Origin: Bacteroidales bacterium
Lineage (GTDB): Bacteria; Bacteroidota; Bacteroidia; Bacteroidales; P3
Length of the DNA: 26,279 bases
NCBI GenBank assembly: GCA_900771365.1
Contig: CAAGNU010000352.1
Span: 1 to 26,279 of the forward strand
Direction: 5' to 3'
Both the position numbers and the translations under genes were made by a program. Numbering within the stretch: position 1 is the stretch's first letter; each line of letters opens with the position of its first letter. The notes under the pieces were generated by a model, which had not been told where the DNA came from, made no database searches, and saw only the letters and a list, made by a program, of their open reading frames with translations. Below are positions 8,546 to 17,262 of the stretch, piece by piece.

Positions 8546-8737
8546 ATAGTACGTATTGATTTGCATTTCTGGAGATTGGAAGATTGGCTGATCTGCCCTC
8601 AATTCTCCGCTTCGCCAACGAAAGCGCCACAGGCACTTTCCACGTCTTCCGACCTTCATTTTCGCCTTATAACGCAGAAATCGAGAAAAGATTGTGTGCC
8701 GATGAGAAGATTGTCTTTTTAGTTAAAAAATTTTTCG

Positions 8738-8745
8738 TATCTTTG
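8738..8745 (+). promoter_or_regulatory. Bacteroidota -7 promoter box for the SulP gene
   Basis: TATCTTTG matches TAnnTTTG, 55 bases before the SulP start codon. The surrounding sequence is AT-rich. A possible -33 element (TTGT at 8711-8714) is spaced slightly too far away. Confidence 0.65.
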
Positions 8746-8800
8746 CAAATTCAATTTTTTATATAATAATATTATTATCTATTAAAATATAGCATCTTAT

Positions 8801-10549
8801 ATGAAATTCATAGAGACTAACAACATCAAAGGCGACATCTTCGGCGGCGTTACCGCGGGCATCGTCGCCCTCCCCCTCGCCCTCGCTTTCGGCATCCAGG
8901 CCTTCGGCGGCATAGACGACCCCTCGGCAGCCTCGCTCGGCGCTCTCGCCGGCATCGTGGGCGCCACCATGCTCGGATTTTTCGCAGCCCTCTTCGGCGG
9001 CACCCACAGCCAGATCAGCGGTCCCACCGGACCCATGACCGTGGTGGCAGCCACCCTCATCAGCGGCGCCTGGGCAGCCAGCGGCGGCAACGTCACCTCC
9101 GTGCTCATCAGCATGTCGCTCGCCGGACTCTTCTGCGGCCTGTTCCAAATCCTCTTCGGCATCATCAAGCTGGGAAAATACATCCGCTACATCCCCTACC
9201 CCGTCCTCTCGGGCTTCATGAGCGGTATCGGCGTCATCATCATCCTCCAGCAGCTCTACCCCCTCGTGGGCCTCAAGGGCTCCGGCACGATGATCGACCT
9301 CCTCATGGGCATCCCCGGCGCTGTGTCGCAGGGCATCTCCGTGGTCGCGCTCCTCTTGGGTATCGGCACGATAGCCATCATCGAGCTCTTCCCCCTCGTC
9401 ACCAAGAAGGTGCCCGCCACCCTCGTGGCCCTCATTGTGATGACCGTGGTGTCGCTCTTCTGCAACCTGCCCGAGCAGCTCACCATCGGAACCATCCCCT
9501 CGGGTATGCCGCTTCCCTTCTTCGCCAAGGCTGGCATAGACCTCGCCAGCATTCAGTGGGGCGTGGTGCTCAAGGCTTCCCTCATCCCCGGCCTCACCCT
9601 CGCAGGCCTCGGCTCAATCGACACGCTGCTCACCTCCGTGGTGGCCGACAATATCACCAAGACCAAGCATAACCCCAACAAGGAACTTATCGGACAGGGT
9701 ATCGGCAACGCTGTGGCAGGCCTCTTCTGCGGACTTCCCGGCGCAGGTGCCACCATGCGTACCGTCGTGAACGTCAAGAGCGGCGGCCGCACACAGATTA
9801 GCGGCATGGTCCACGCGCTCCTGCTCCTCGCCATCCTCCTCGGCTTGGGCGGACTGGTGAAATATGTCCCCCTCTCGGTCCTTGCCGGCATCCTAATTAC
9901 CGTAGGCTGGGGCATCATCGACTTCAAGGGCTTCAAAGACCTCTTCAAGATTCCGAAGGCCGACGCCGTGGTGCTTATCACCGTCTTTGTCGTGACCGTC
10001 TTTGTTGACCTGCTCACCGCCGTAGGTATCGGCATGGTTATCGCCTGCGTACTCTTCATGAAACGTGCCTCCGACCTCGTCGAGGGCGGCTACAGCACCT
10101 CCACCATGACTTCGTCCGACCTCCACAAGGGCCTCCCCCATCCTGGCGAAGCCAACTTCGACAAGACCCTCCCCTGGAGCGATGAGGGCGGCATCACCGA
10201 GGAGATGCGCAAGCATATCTACATTCAACGTCTGAACGGGCCTATCTTCTTCGGCACCATCAACAAGTTCAAAGAGGTGATGGAAGATGTGCCCAACGAT
10301 GCCAAAGTTGTCATCATCCGCATGAAGCTCGTCAGCTTCATGGACCAGTCGGGCCTCTACGCCATGGAGACCGCCATCAAAGACCTGCAGGACCGCGGCA
10401 TCATGGTGCTCATGACCATCATCCAGCCGCAGCCCATGTACATGCTCCGCACCCTCAACGTCATCCCCGCCGTCGTCCCCGAAGACCACACCTTCAAAAC
10501 CTTCGAAGACTGCACGGAATACCTGAAAGAGTTAAGAATTAAGAGTTAA
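8801..10549 (+). CDS. SulP-family inorganic anion transporter with STAS domain
   Basis: This 582-residue inner-membrane protein has the SulP layout: about the first 425 residues contain many hydrophobic segments, and a cytoplasmic STAS domain follows at about 468-575. The N-terminal region shows GDIFGGVTAGIVALPLALAF and QISGPTGPMTVV, typical of the SLC26/SulP transport core. The STAS domain includes the KVVIIRMKLVSFMDQSGLYA segment, which resembles anti-sigma-factor-antagonist folds. Family members carry sulfate, bicarbonate or other anions, and the sequence alone does not decide between them. The last residues (ELRIKS) and the stop codon are read from an iterated TTAAGAG repeat. It has its own promoter and is divergent from the CoA-transferase gene. 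Confidence 0.92.
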   Translation: MKFIETNNIKGDIFGGVTAGIVALPLALAFGIQAFGGIDDPSAASLGALAGIVGATMLGFFAALFGGTHSQISGPTGPMTVVAATLISGAWAASGGNVTSVLISMSLAGLFCGLFQILFGIIKLGKYIRYIPYPVLSGFMSGIGVIIILQQLYPLVGLKGSGTMIDLLMGIPGAVSQGISVVALLLGIGTIAIIELFPLVTKKVPATLVALIVMTVVSLFCNLPEQLTIGTIPSGMPLPFFAKAGIDLASIQWGVVLKASLIPGLTLAGLGSIDTLLTSVVADNITKTKHNPNKELIGQGIGNAVAGLFCGLPGAGATMRTVVNVKSGGRTQISGMVHALLLLAILLGLGGLVKYVPLSVLAGILITVGWGIIDFKGFKDLFKIPKADAVVLITVFVVTVFVDLLTAVGIGMVIACVLFMKRASDLVEGGYSTSTMTSSDLHKGLPHPGEANFDKTLPWSDEGGITEEMRKHIYIQRLNGPIFFGTINKFKEVMEDVPNDAKVVIIRMKLVSFMDQSGLYAMETAIKDLQDRGIMVLMTIIQPQPMYMLRTLNVIPAVVPEDHTFKTFEDCTEYLKELRIKS

Positions 10550-10559
10550 GAGTTAAGAA
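10527..10559. repeat. Iterated TTAAGAG repeat after the SulP gene (left arm)
   Basis: Several 7-base units (GTTAAGA, ATTAAGA, GTTAAGA) run across the SulP stop codon. Their near-exact reverse complement, with one mismatch over about 28 bases, lies at 11036-11065 on the far side of the four-helix bundle gene. Confidence 0.7.
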
Positions 10560-10621
10560 CTTACCCCTTATCCGAAACTCATTCCGATAATAATAGCATC
10601 TACCTAAGTCAAGAACTAACA

Positions 10622-10978
10622 ATGGAAAAAGGTCCTGTCTATTTGAAGAGCAAGAAACTTGCCGTAGCTATTATTCGATTGGCCGATAAGCTACTCGAAG
10701 AACGACAGTACAACCTATCAAGCCAGATACTTCGCTCAGGGACAAGCATCGGTGCAAATATCAGAGAAGGCTATCGTGCACAAAGTGCACCCGACTTCAT
10801 CAGCAAAATGAACATCGCACTAAAAGAGGCCGAAGAGACTGCATACTGGTTAGAGATTGCCTTCGAGGCCGAAAAAATCAACCAAAAGGTATTTGATGCT
10901 TACTATGATGCAACCGACGAAATCATAAAGATGTTAGTATCAATAATCAATACAACAAAGAATAAAATAAACAATTAA
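10622..10978 (+). CDS. Four helix bundle protein (TIGR02436, 23S rRNA intervening-sequence type)
   Basis: This 118-residue protein matches the small all-helical family first known from open reading frames inside 23S rRNA intervening sequences. Signature segments are LSSQILRSGTSIGANIREG (residues 35-53), then SAPDFISKMNIALKEAEET (residues 59-77). The molecular function is unknown, and family members often occur as free-standing chromosomal genes as here. Its base composition is visibly more AT-rich than the flanking SulP and YebC genes. It is bracketed by inverted copies of the TTAACTC repeat, which may mark it as an inserted cassette. No promoter was recognised. Confidence 0.9.
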   Translation: MEKGPVYLKSKKLAVAIIRLADKLLEERQYNLSSQILRSGTSIGANIREGYRAQSAPDFISKMNIALKEAEETAYWLEIAFEAEKINQKVFDAYYDATDEIIKMLVSIINTTKNKINN

Positions 10979-11035
10979 TATTAATCACGAGCTAAGTGAC
11001 GAGAGTACGCCAAAGCCTCATGAACAGGAACGCCC

Positions 11036-11065
11036 CTCTTAACTCTTAACTCTTAACTCTTAACT
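11036..11065. repeat. Iterated TTAACTC repeat before yebC (right arm)
   Basis: Four tandem units of about 7 bases (CTTAACT) end 4 bases before the yebC ATG. They are the reverse complement of the repeat at 10527-10559. The bases just before (GGAACGCCCC) resemble those before a similar repeat at 12041-12052. Confidence 0.7.
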
Positions 11066-11069
11066 AAAC

Positions 11070-11780
11070 ATGGGAAGAGCATTTGAATACCGTAAAGCAA
11101 GAAAACTGAAACGTTGGGGTCACATGGCCCGCACATTCACCAAGATTGGTAAGGAAATCACTCTGGCCGTCCTCGCCGGCGGTCCCGATCCCTCCAGCAA
11201 CCTCCGCCTCCGCCTGCTCATCGCCACAGCACGCAACGAGAGTATGCCCAAGGAGAACGTCGAACGTGCCATCAAGAAGGCTACCGACAAAGACACCAGC
11301 AACTACAAAGAGGTGGTCTATGACGGCAAAGGACCTCACGGCATCGCTATCGTCGTGGAAACCGCTACCGACAACCCCACCCGCACCGTCGCCAACCTCC
11401 GTGCCGCCTTCGTCCGCGGCAAGGGCGAGCTCGGCACCATGGGCATGAACGACTTCCTCTTCGAGCGCAAATGCTCCTTTGTGGTCGCCTACAAGGAAGG
11501 CCTCGACATGGACGAGCTGGAACTCGAACTCATCGACTGCGACATCGACGAGGTGTTCCGTGATGAAGACGAGATTATGATCTACGCCGACTTCAAGAAC
11601 TACGGTCCTATCTCCAAATACCTCGAAGAGCACGAGTTCGAAATCAAGTCCTTCAAGTTCGAACGTATCCCCCTCACCATGCGTGAGCTCTCCGAAGAGG
11701 AGCAGGAAGACGTGAACGGACTCCTCGAACGCCTTGAGAGCGACGACGACGTAGTCAACGTATTCCACAACATGGCATAA
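11070..11780 (+). CDS. YebC/PmpR family DNA-binding regulator
   Basis: This 236-residue protein matches the YebC/PmpR family over its full length. It opens with MGRAFEYRKARKLKRWGHMA, the version common in Bacteroidota, and contains the conserved segments GGPDPSSNLRLRL, NVERAIKKA and YDGKGPHGIAIVVE. The C-terminal part is acidic (LSEEEQEDVNGLLERLESDDD). Members of this family have been described as transcriptional regulators, and some relatives act on translation at proline-rich stretches, so the precise role here is open. The gene sits between two TTAACTC-type repeat blocks and has no recognisable promoter of its own. Confidence 0.93.
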   Translation: MGRAFEYRKARKLKRWGHMARTFTKIGKEITLAVLAGGPDPSSNLRLRLLIATARNESMPKENVERAIKKATDKDTSNYKEVVYDGKGPHGIAIVVETATDNPTRTVANLRAAFVRGKGELGTMGMNDFLFERKCSFVVAYKEGLDMDELELELIDCDIDEVFRDEDEIMIYADFKNYGPISKYLEEHEFEIKSFKFERIPLTMRELSEEEQEDVNGLLERLESDDDVVNVFHNMA

Positions 11781-11783
11781 AGC

Positions 11784-12087
11784 AAAGTTAAGAATTAAGA
11801 GTTAAGAGTTAAGAACGTCTCCCCAACTCTAAAGGTCCAAACTAATAATAAATAGGATGTCCCTAACTCAAAAAGGATGACTTCGTTCACGCTCTTGACT
11901 CTTAATTCTTGTTCTTACCTATTCAAAAAGAAACTACATTATTTAAATGGGAAAAAAACTCCTATGACGAGCGGACACGCTTAACTCCTAACTAAACGGA
12001 AAGGAATGCCACTCTTAGCTCCGATCCAAGCCACTCTGAAAAGGAATACCCCTCTTAACTCTTAATTCATAACTCTTAACTAAAACC
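11784..12087. repeat. Repeat-filled 307-bp gap between yebC and the DUF1294 gene
   Basis: The gap starts with GTTAAGA/ATTAAGA units (11787-11816) and ends with complementary CTTAACT units (12052-12080). A decayed copy (CTCTTGACTCTTAATTCTTG) lies near 11893. Two related blocks, GGAATGCCACTCTTAGCTCC at 12003 and GGAATACCCCTCTTAACTC at 12043, also echo the sequence before yebC. I see no coding region here. Confidence 0.6.
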
Positions 12088-12366
12088 ATGTTCTACTACT
12101 ACCTTCTCGCCATCAGCCTTGTTGCGGCTGTCACTTTTGCTGTCGATAAGAGCTGCGCACGCAAACAACGTCGCCGTGTGCCGGAGAACGTCCTGCACGT
12201 GATGGAGCTGTTAGGAGGCGTCTTCATCATCATACCCATGATGTACCTCATCCGACACAAGAACCGCAAGAAATCCTACTTCCTCATCACCTATCTCATC
12301 CTCGCAGTATGGCTTGTCGCGCTATACTTCTTCCTTGCCTCATTGCTCCAACGCCCCACTCTCTAA
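12088..12366 (+). CDS. DUF1294 domain-containing small membrane protein
   Basis: This 92-residue protein matches the DUF1294 family of short membrane proteins. It has hydrophobic segments at about residues 2-18, 43-59 and 67-87. Between them is a basic cytoplasmic-looking loop (CARKQRRRVPENVLHVMELLG) and the RHKNRKKSYF segment characteristic of the family. The function is unknown. The start ATG directly follows the TTAACTC repeat block. No terminator was seen after it. Confidence 0.87.
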   Translation: MFYYYLLAISLVAAVTFAVDKSCARKQRRRVPENVLHVMELLGGVFIIIPMMYLIRHKNRKKSYFLITYLILAVWLVALYFFLASLLQRPTL

Positions 12367-12612
12367 TCCCTTAATGGCACCAGCTTCCAAATCGAAAATT
12401 CAAAATTAAAAACGGTTCCCGACACGCCCAGAATAGGCACACCACACACTTTCTTTCAAACCATCAAACAAGATGGTTGAGAAGCGGGTGAGAAACGTTG
12501 TAGAAATGGATGAGAGACTGGGGCTCTGTGGATAGAGGTACGACGTCAACAGGTGCGAAGTGGGGCAAAACACTCTTTCGACAGTCTTGATTCGCATTGA
12601 TAAAATGCAAAA

Positions 12613-12685
12613 TGTGACCTGTGCACAGACGTGGCACGCCGCGTCTCTACAAAATGGCTACGGCAGCATCAGTCCACAGGTCACA
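12613..12685. repeat. Palindromic element with nested hairpins
   Basis: TGTGACCTGTG at 12613-12623 pairs perfectly with CACAGGTCACA at 12675-12685. Inside lies a second hairpin, AGACG-t-GGC / GCC-g-CGTCT (12627-12646), followed by CTCTACA, a form common among REP-like intergenic palindromes. A further hairpin (AACCATC with GATGGTT) occurs near 12460-12480. The 357-bp gap between the DUF1294 gene and the lipoprotein gene (12367-12723) holds no convincing gene. The element may end the minus-strand lipoprotein transcript. Confidence 0.55.
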
Positions 12686-12723
12686 ACTCGCATTTGAGAC
12701 CATCGCTACGGAGCGAAACGGAA

Positions 12724-13437
12724 TCAGTATTCTTCGTCCTTCACAAGACGGACGGCGATGCCGATAGCACGATAATACTCCTGGTCGTTGGTGAGTTCAT
12801 CAATAAAGTCAATATAGTAGGCGAAGTCGTCAAAATAGGGCGTGGAGGTCCAATAGAATCCTGCCGTGTCGACATAGCCGATTTTTCCGTCTTCACGATA
12901 GCCCTGAGCGGGAAGGAATACGGCGCCGTCTGCTTCCATCATCTTCCACGCAACGTCATCATAGACATTCTCCGTCCAGCCATTGAAGCCGGGCTTGAAG
13001 TTGGAACCCTTCCAATTGTCAGGCAGGAGAATCATACCGTGCACGTCGCACACGGTAGCTGTGCCGCATTTATCGGAAGCATCGAGACGGGAGCAGATAA
13101 CATATTTCCACTCGTCATACGACAGGGTACGCCAGCCGCCAGCAACATAGTTGCCCCAATCGTCGAAGATGGGATAATCTGCATTGTTGCGTGAAGTATC
13201 GGTGGGGTCAGCACCTGTGCCCCAACCCAAATAGCTACCGAAATCGTACTGATGGGCAGCGAAATGATAGCAAGTGTCGAAAATAAGATTGCCCGGGGCG
13301 AAACTCACCTGTCCCCCCTCGGCATTGATAGAGAATAGTCCAACGGGGATGATGTCGTCATCTTTGTGGCACGAGACAAAAATAAGGCCAGCAACAATTA
13401 CTGTAGCCAAACTAACGAGATGTTTTCTCATAGACAT
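12724..13437 (-). CDS. Bacteroidales putative lipoprotein of unknown function
   Basis: This 237-residue protein begins with a lipoprotein signal peptide: basic start MRKH, a hydrophobic stretch, then FVSC with the lipidated cysteine at C23 followed by acidic residues (HKDDD), which favours export to the outer membrane surface. The mature part has a pattern found in many Prevotella/Bacteroides proteins: FSINAEGGQVSFAPGNL, then GWGTG, WRTLSYDEWKY, CDVHGMILLPDNW, GAVFLPAQGYR and YWTSTP. The pattern resembles the Fibrobacter-type paralogous domain and C-type-lectin-like surface modules, but I do not assign a function. ATG codons occur at 13437 and 13431. It is the only gene in its neighbourhood with no obvious partner. 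Confidence 0.8.
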   Translation of the reverse strand: MSMRKHLVSLATVIVAGLIFVSCHKDDDIIPVGLFSINAEGGQVSFAPGNLIFDTCYHFAAHQYDFGSYLGWGTGADPTDTSRNNADYPIFDDWGNYVAGGWRTLSYDEWKYVICSRLDASDKCGTATVCDVHGMILLPDNWKGSNFKPGFNGWTENVYDDVAWKMMEADGAVFLPAQGYREDGKIGYVDTAGFYWTSTPYFDDFAYYIDFIDELTNDQEYYRAIGIAVRLVKDEEY

Positions 13438-13552
13438 TAATGATTTTTATTTATTGTATGAATTAATTTGTTTATAATTTCCTTCAAAAAGGTGTCAATA
13501 ATTTCTTTCAGTCTTGTAAGTTTGCCATAGCAAGCCACAAGCAAAAAAGCAT

Positions 13553-14035
13553 TTATAGAACCCGCTTTAACACAATAACAGCTTTCTGCGCATCCTCATC
13601 AGTGATGCCCACATCTGGGTCGGTGAAGACGCAGAAGGGGATTTGTTCGGGGAGGAAGTCGCAGCCATCATCGATAATCACATAGCGACAAGCCTCGCCC
13701 TCCTCAACATGCTGTGCCAGATATGCGGCAATCTCCTGCCCACGCATGGCATAACAGTCATAAGCGATCTCGGGCGTTATCCCTGCCAAGATGCCGGGCA
13801 TCTTTCTCCGAGCCCACAGCTCCTGCATCCTATCCTCGCCGAGATGCCTCCACGAAGAGGTAATCACGACCTCCGCGCCCGTTCCCTCTACAATCGTCCT
13901 CAGATTTCGCACAGCCTCCTCATCAAAGAAAGGCCCGCACTCATCCTTCCAAGGCCGTCCCTCAGCAGCAAGAGTCCTATAGCCCCGCGTCGTATTCATC
14001 ACCCCGTCGAAATCAAGAAAAATATACCTTTTCAT
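13553..14035 (-). CDS. HAD-like phosphatase domain protein (type found in Swiss Army Knife RNA repair proteins)
   Basis: This 160-residue protein shows HAD-superfamily motifs: motif I IFLDFDGVMNT with D8 and D10, motif II VITSSWRHL around residue 70, and motif IV VIIDDGCDF near residues 127-135. The arrangement resembles the small HAD domain described in Swiss Army Knife RNA repair proteins, which would act as a nucleic-acid end phosphatase. That assignment is from pattern recognition and is not certain. I prefer the ATG at 14035 to the one at 14059 because the HAD motif then starts at the usual distance. A possible -7 box (TAAATTTG, minus strand, 14132-14139) lies about 95 bases upstream. 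It follows res on the same strand after 118 bp. Confidence 0.75.
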   Translation of the reverse strand: MKRYIFLDFDGVMNTTRGYRTLAAEGRPWKDECGPFFDEEAVRNLRTIVEGTGAEVVITSSWRHLGEDRMQELWARRKMPGILAGITPEIAYDCYAMRGQEIAAYLAQHVEEGEACRYVIIDDGCDFLPEQIPFCVFTDPDVGITDEDAQKAVIVLKRVL

Positions 14036-14153
14036 AGTAGTCTTTATTAATGACGGCACACCCTAAAGGCTGTCCTTATACAACATATTTCGCAGTAATA
14101 ACGCAGATATTGCCGACATATTGCACAACTACAAATTTATCTACCAAGGGTGT

Positions 14154-17100
14154 CTATTTCACAATAATATCACGCAAATCCTGATAGTTAGTCACAACAC
14201 CGTATGTCACATCACTTTGGGCTATTGATACGAAATGCCTCCTTGCACACTCTATCTTAGCATTCTCTAAGCCCCGACGATCTTCCCCATTCAGCGTTCC
14301 CTTCGTCTCAGCCACAAAATAGATATGCTTGATATCCGCCCCTTCTTTGAACACCACAGCCCAGTCAGGATTATAATGGCCTACAGGTGTGTTGATATAG
14401 AACCCATTGGGCAGCTTGGTATATACCGCCACCTCGCTGTGCTGCTCCAACTCCGTGGCAAAGTTCATCTCGATGCCTGCGCTATCCACTACCACCAAAT
14501 CATAAAGCGACTTTGTGCTTTCCAACGCATTCACGCCCAACTTGCCTTTGATGGTGGCTTGGGAGAAAATATCAGTATCATATTGCTTCTCCAGTTTGTG
14601 ATATGTGATGTGCTCTATCACTGCTATAGCCTTACATTCATTGATGATATTGCTTGTGCGGATGATAAACTCTTCGGGATTCACCTGATATAGTGCGAAA
14701 GTCTTGGGACTGATATTTTTTAGTATCTGCACCACGGCTTTACGTGTCAACCCAGTATTTTCCACCAGCTTGCCAACCAAATCATACTTCGTGTTAAATC
14801 CCACTTCTTCATTCACACCTCTGATATGCACGCTACTCTCTTTTACCACCATAGCATCTCCCGACTCCAAATCCTGCTTGCTCTTGATTTCGTTCATTGT
14901 GCCTTGCTTCACTTGAATGTTGATGCTTGAAACATGCAATTCTGCATCCAGCTTCACAATGGCATTCTTCACCAGTTGGTCGGTATCAAAATCCACCGTA
15001 TAGTACGTCTGGTGGTTGATACGCTTCCATAAATCCTGAAATTCTTTGCGTTCGAAACGTTGCTGATTGAACTTGGCCTCTCTCACGCTGCGGGCATCTT
15101 CGGGCTTCACCGACTCTGGGTCGAACACCTGTTCCAATACCATTACGATACTCTCTTTGTAGGCATTATACTCTTCGCCAAAGTCCAACTTTCCTTGCAT
15201 CTTGTCATCAAAATACAGACGAGTCAACTGTCCCTTCTTGTCTGTATAGCCCCTCATACGCAGCTGGAACACGATGTCCCCTGCATCATCTCTGTCTATC
15301 TTGTGCTTGTTGCCTTCGGCATCCACTATCACCAAGTCACGGAACAACTGCTCTTCAACACGTTGAGGTCTGTCACTTACAGCATCAGCAATCTCTGTCT
15401 GAAGGCCTTTGGCAAATGAGTCGTAGCTCTCACTGGCGATGATGGTCAGTTCATTGATTTCAAACACACGTCCATGCAGAACATTCTCGTCCTGACGTTC
15501 GCCATCTTGATTCACACAGAGACGCATACCACGTCCCACCTCCTGCCGTTTCTTGATGGTGCTATCACTATCCTTCAGCGTACAAATCTGGAACACGTTA
15601 GGGTTGTCCCAACCTTCTTTCAACGCCGAGTGTGAAAAGATAAAACGTGTCGGCTCTTTCAAGTTCAACAAACGTTCCTTGTCCTTCATAATCAAGTCGT
15701 AGGCACTCACATCATTGCTATACTCCGAACCTCGTTCCACCTTGCTCTGAACGAAATGGCCATTCTTATCCTTCGAGAAATAGCCGTTATGCACATCTTT
15801 CGCGTCAAAACGTTGCAGATATTCGGCATATTCCTCATCGCCTGTCTCCAACTGAAGGCTGCCGATATAATTGGCATATTCTTCTTCAAACATTACGCCA
15901 TATTTACCCAACGAGGTTTCGCCTTTTTCGCCATATATGCGGTAATTATCGACATGGTCGATAAAGAACAGCGACAAGCACTTGATACCCATACGGAACA
16001 ACCTACGTTCTTTCTCAATGTGCGACTTGATGGTCTCGTATATCTGTGTCCTGCGCAGCAGGTCTTCGTTCACAGCCCCCACCCTATCGCCTTCATAAAG
16101 TTCCAAGCCGTTCAGCAGTCGGATTTTTCTGGCATAGCCATCAATCTCTTCAACGCGCCAATGATCCTTATATTCTTCTAACTCTCCCGATAAAGCATAT
16201 ATGTCCTGTCCATCTTCGACATATTGTATCGTAGGCTTCAGTCCATTGGCAGTCTTCTTGTCAAAGCCGATGCGGGCTCTTGGGTTCTTGCCCTCGCTCA
16301 GTTCAATGCTCATCAGTTGCAGATAGCCGTTGGTGGCGGTAGTACCCTTCTGTTCTGTGCCTTTCACCGTAATCTTCTTCACCAGTTTCTGATTGTAGGC
16401 ATCCATGGCATCCAAGCGGTACACCATATTCTCCACCTCTCGGTGGGTGGCACTATAAAGCAAGGTGAACAGCGGATTGAAATCCTTCAGTTTCTCTCGT
16501 GTGGCGTTAGCTTTCTTCTTGTCACCCAGCACCGACTGCGGCTCATCGATAATCACGATAGGTCGGGTAGCAGCAATCACGTCCTTGGGCTTACGCGAAC
16601 GGAAGCTGTCCAACTTCATATCAATACGGCGGGCATCCTCACCCCTGGCGTTAAAAGCCTGCGTGTTGATAATCATCACATGCAGGTTGTTATCACTGGC
16701 AAATTGGTCAATCTTGGTCAGTTGCTTGGAGTCATACACAAACGACTGGATACGCTTGCCGTACTCTCTGGCAAAATGCTCGCTCATCACCTCAAACGAC
16801 TTGCACACACCTTCTCGAATAGCGATAGAAGGGACCACGATGATGAACTTGCTCCAACCATACAGTTTATTCAGCTCCAGCATGGTCTTGATATAGGTGT
16901 AGGTCTTACCCGTGCCTGTCTCCATCTCAATAGTCAGGCGCAGGTTGCCCGAAACCACATGTTCCACAGGCTTCAGCATGGCAGCAATCTGTATATTGCG
17001 GATATTCTCCAATAGCTGTTCATTGCTGAGCATGATAGGATGATTACGGAAGCCCACAGAGCCAAAATCCATATCGCTCTGTCCCGAAGTGTCCACACCC

Positions 17101-17216
17101 GTATCATGGGTGTATTCTTGCATCTCGTTATTGGGCTGACCCAGGAACACATCCGTTACCGCCTTGGCGGCATCGCTCTGGAACTTTTGGTTTTTGAATT
17201 TCAGTTTCATTATCAT
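14154..17216 (-). CDS. Type III restriction endonuclease subunit Res
   Basis: This 1020-residue protein has the two-part structure of type III Res subunits, which translocate or diffuse along DNA using ATP and cut when enzymes meet. The SF2 helicase motor carries Walker A ETGTGKT (99-105), motif II DEPQ (224-227, the form typical of Res), motif III SAT (255-257), the ALKEGWDNPNVFQIC segment (531-545) and motif VI QEVGRGMR (558-565). The C-terminal PD-(D/E)XK nuclease is visible as D951 in NPDWAVV and E970-T-K972 in VAETKG. All key residues are intact. ATG codons exist at 17216 and 17210. It lies 46 bp after the PIN toxin gene and is probably co-transcribed with it, while its partner mod is upstream of the toxin-antitoxin pair. 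Confidence 0.94.
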   Translation of the reverse strand: MIMKLKFKNQKFQSDAAKAVTDVFLGQPNNEMQEYTHDTGVDTSGQSDMDFGSVGFRNHPIMLSNEQLLENIRNIQIAAMLKPVEHVVSGNLRLTIEMETGTGKTYTYIKTMLELNKLYGWSKFIIVVPSIAIREGVCKSFEVMSEHFAREYGKRIQSFVYDSKQLTKIDQFASDNNLHVMIINTQAFNARGEDARRIDMKLDSFRSRKPKDVIAATRPIVIIDEPQSVLGDKKKANATREKLKDFNPLFTLLYSATHREVENMVYRLDAMDAYNQKLVKKITVKGTEQKGTTATNGYLQLMSIELSEGKNPRARIGFDKKTANGLKPTIQYVEDGQDIYALSGELEEYKDHWRVEEIDGYARKIRLLNGLELYEGDRVGAVNEDLLRRTQIYETIKSHIEKERRLFRMGIKCLSLFFIDHVDNYRIYGEKGETSLGKYGVMFEEEYANYIGSLQLETGDEEYAEYLQRFDAKDVHNGYFSKDKNGHFVQSKVERGSEYSNDVSAYDLIMKDKERLLNLKEPTRFIFSHSALKEGWDNPNVFQICTLKDSDSTIKKRQEVGRGMRLCVNQDGERQDENVLHGRVFEINELTIIASESYDSFAKGLQTEIADAVSDRPQRVEEQLFRDLVIVDAEGNKHKIDRDDAGDIVFQLRMRGYTDKKGQLTRLYFDDKMQGKLDFGEEYNAYKESIVMVLEQVFDPESVKPEDARSVREAKFNQQRFERKEFQDLWKRINHQTYYTVDFDTDQLVKNAIVKLDAELHVSSINIQVKQGTMNEIKSKQDLESGDAMVVKESSVHIRGVNEEVGFNTKYDLVGKLVENTGLTRKAVVQILKNISPKTFALYQVNPEEFIIRTSNIINECKAIAVIEHITYHKLEKQYDTDIFSQATIKGKLGVNALESTKSLYDLVVVDSAGIEMNFATELEQHSEVAVYTKLPNGFYINTPVGHYNPDWAVVFKEGADIKHIYFVAETKGTLNGEDRRGLENAKIECARRHFVSIAQSDVTYGVVTNYQDLRDIIVK

Positions 17217-17262
17217 TGAGTATTGTGCTCAATGACATACTGATGATTAGAAATATTGGTGA

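Noticed and set aside
7244..8659. Longer start for the CoA-transferase at 8659
   Set aside because: The extra 38 residues are basic and unrelated to the family; the family N-terminus begins at 8545.
12406..12597. 63-residue minus-strand frame in the gap before the lipoprotein gene
   Set aside because: No family resemblance, no promoter or start context, and it overlaps palindromic non-coding sequence.
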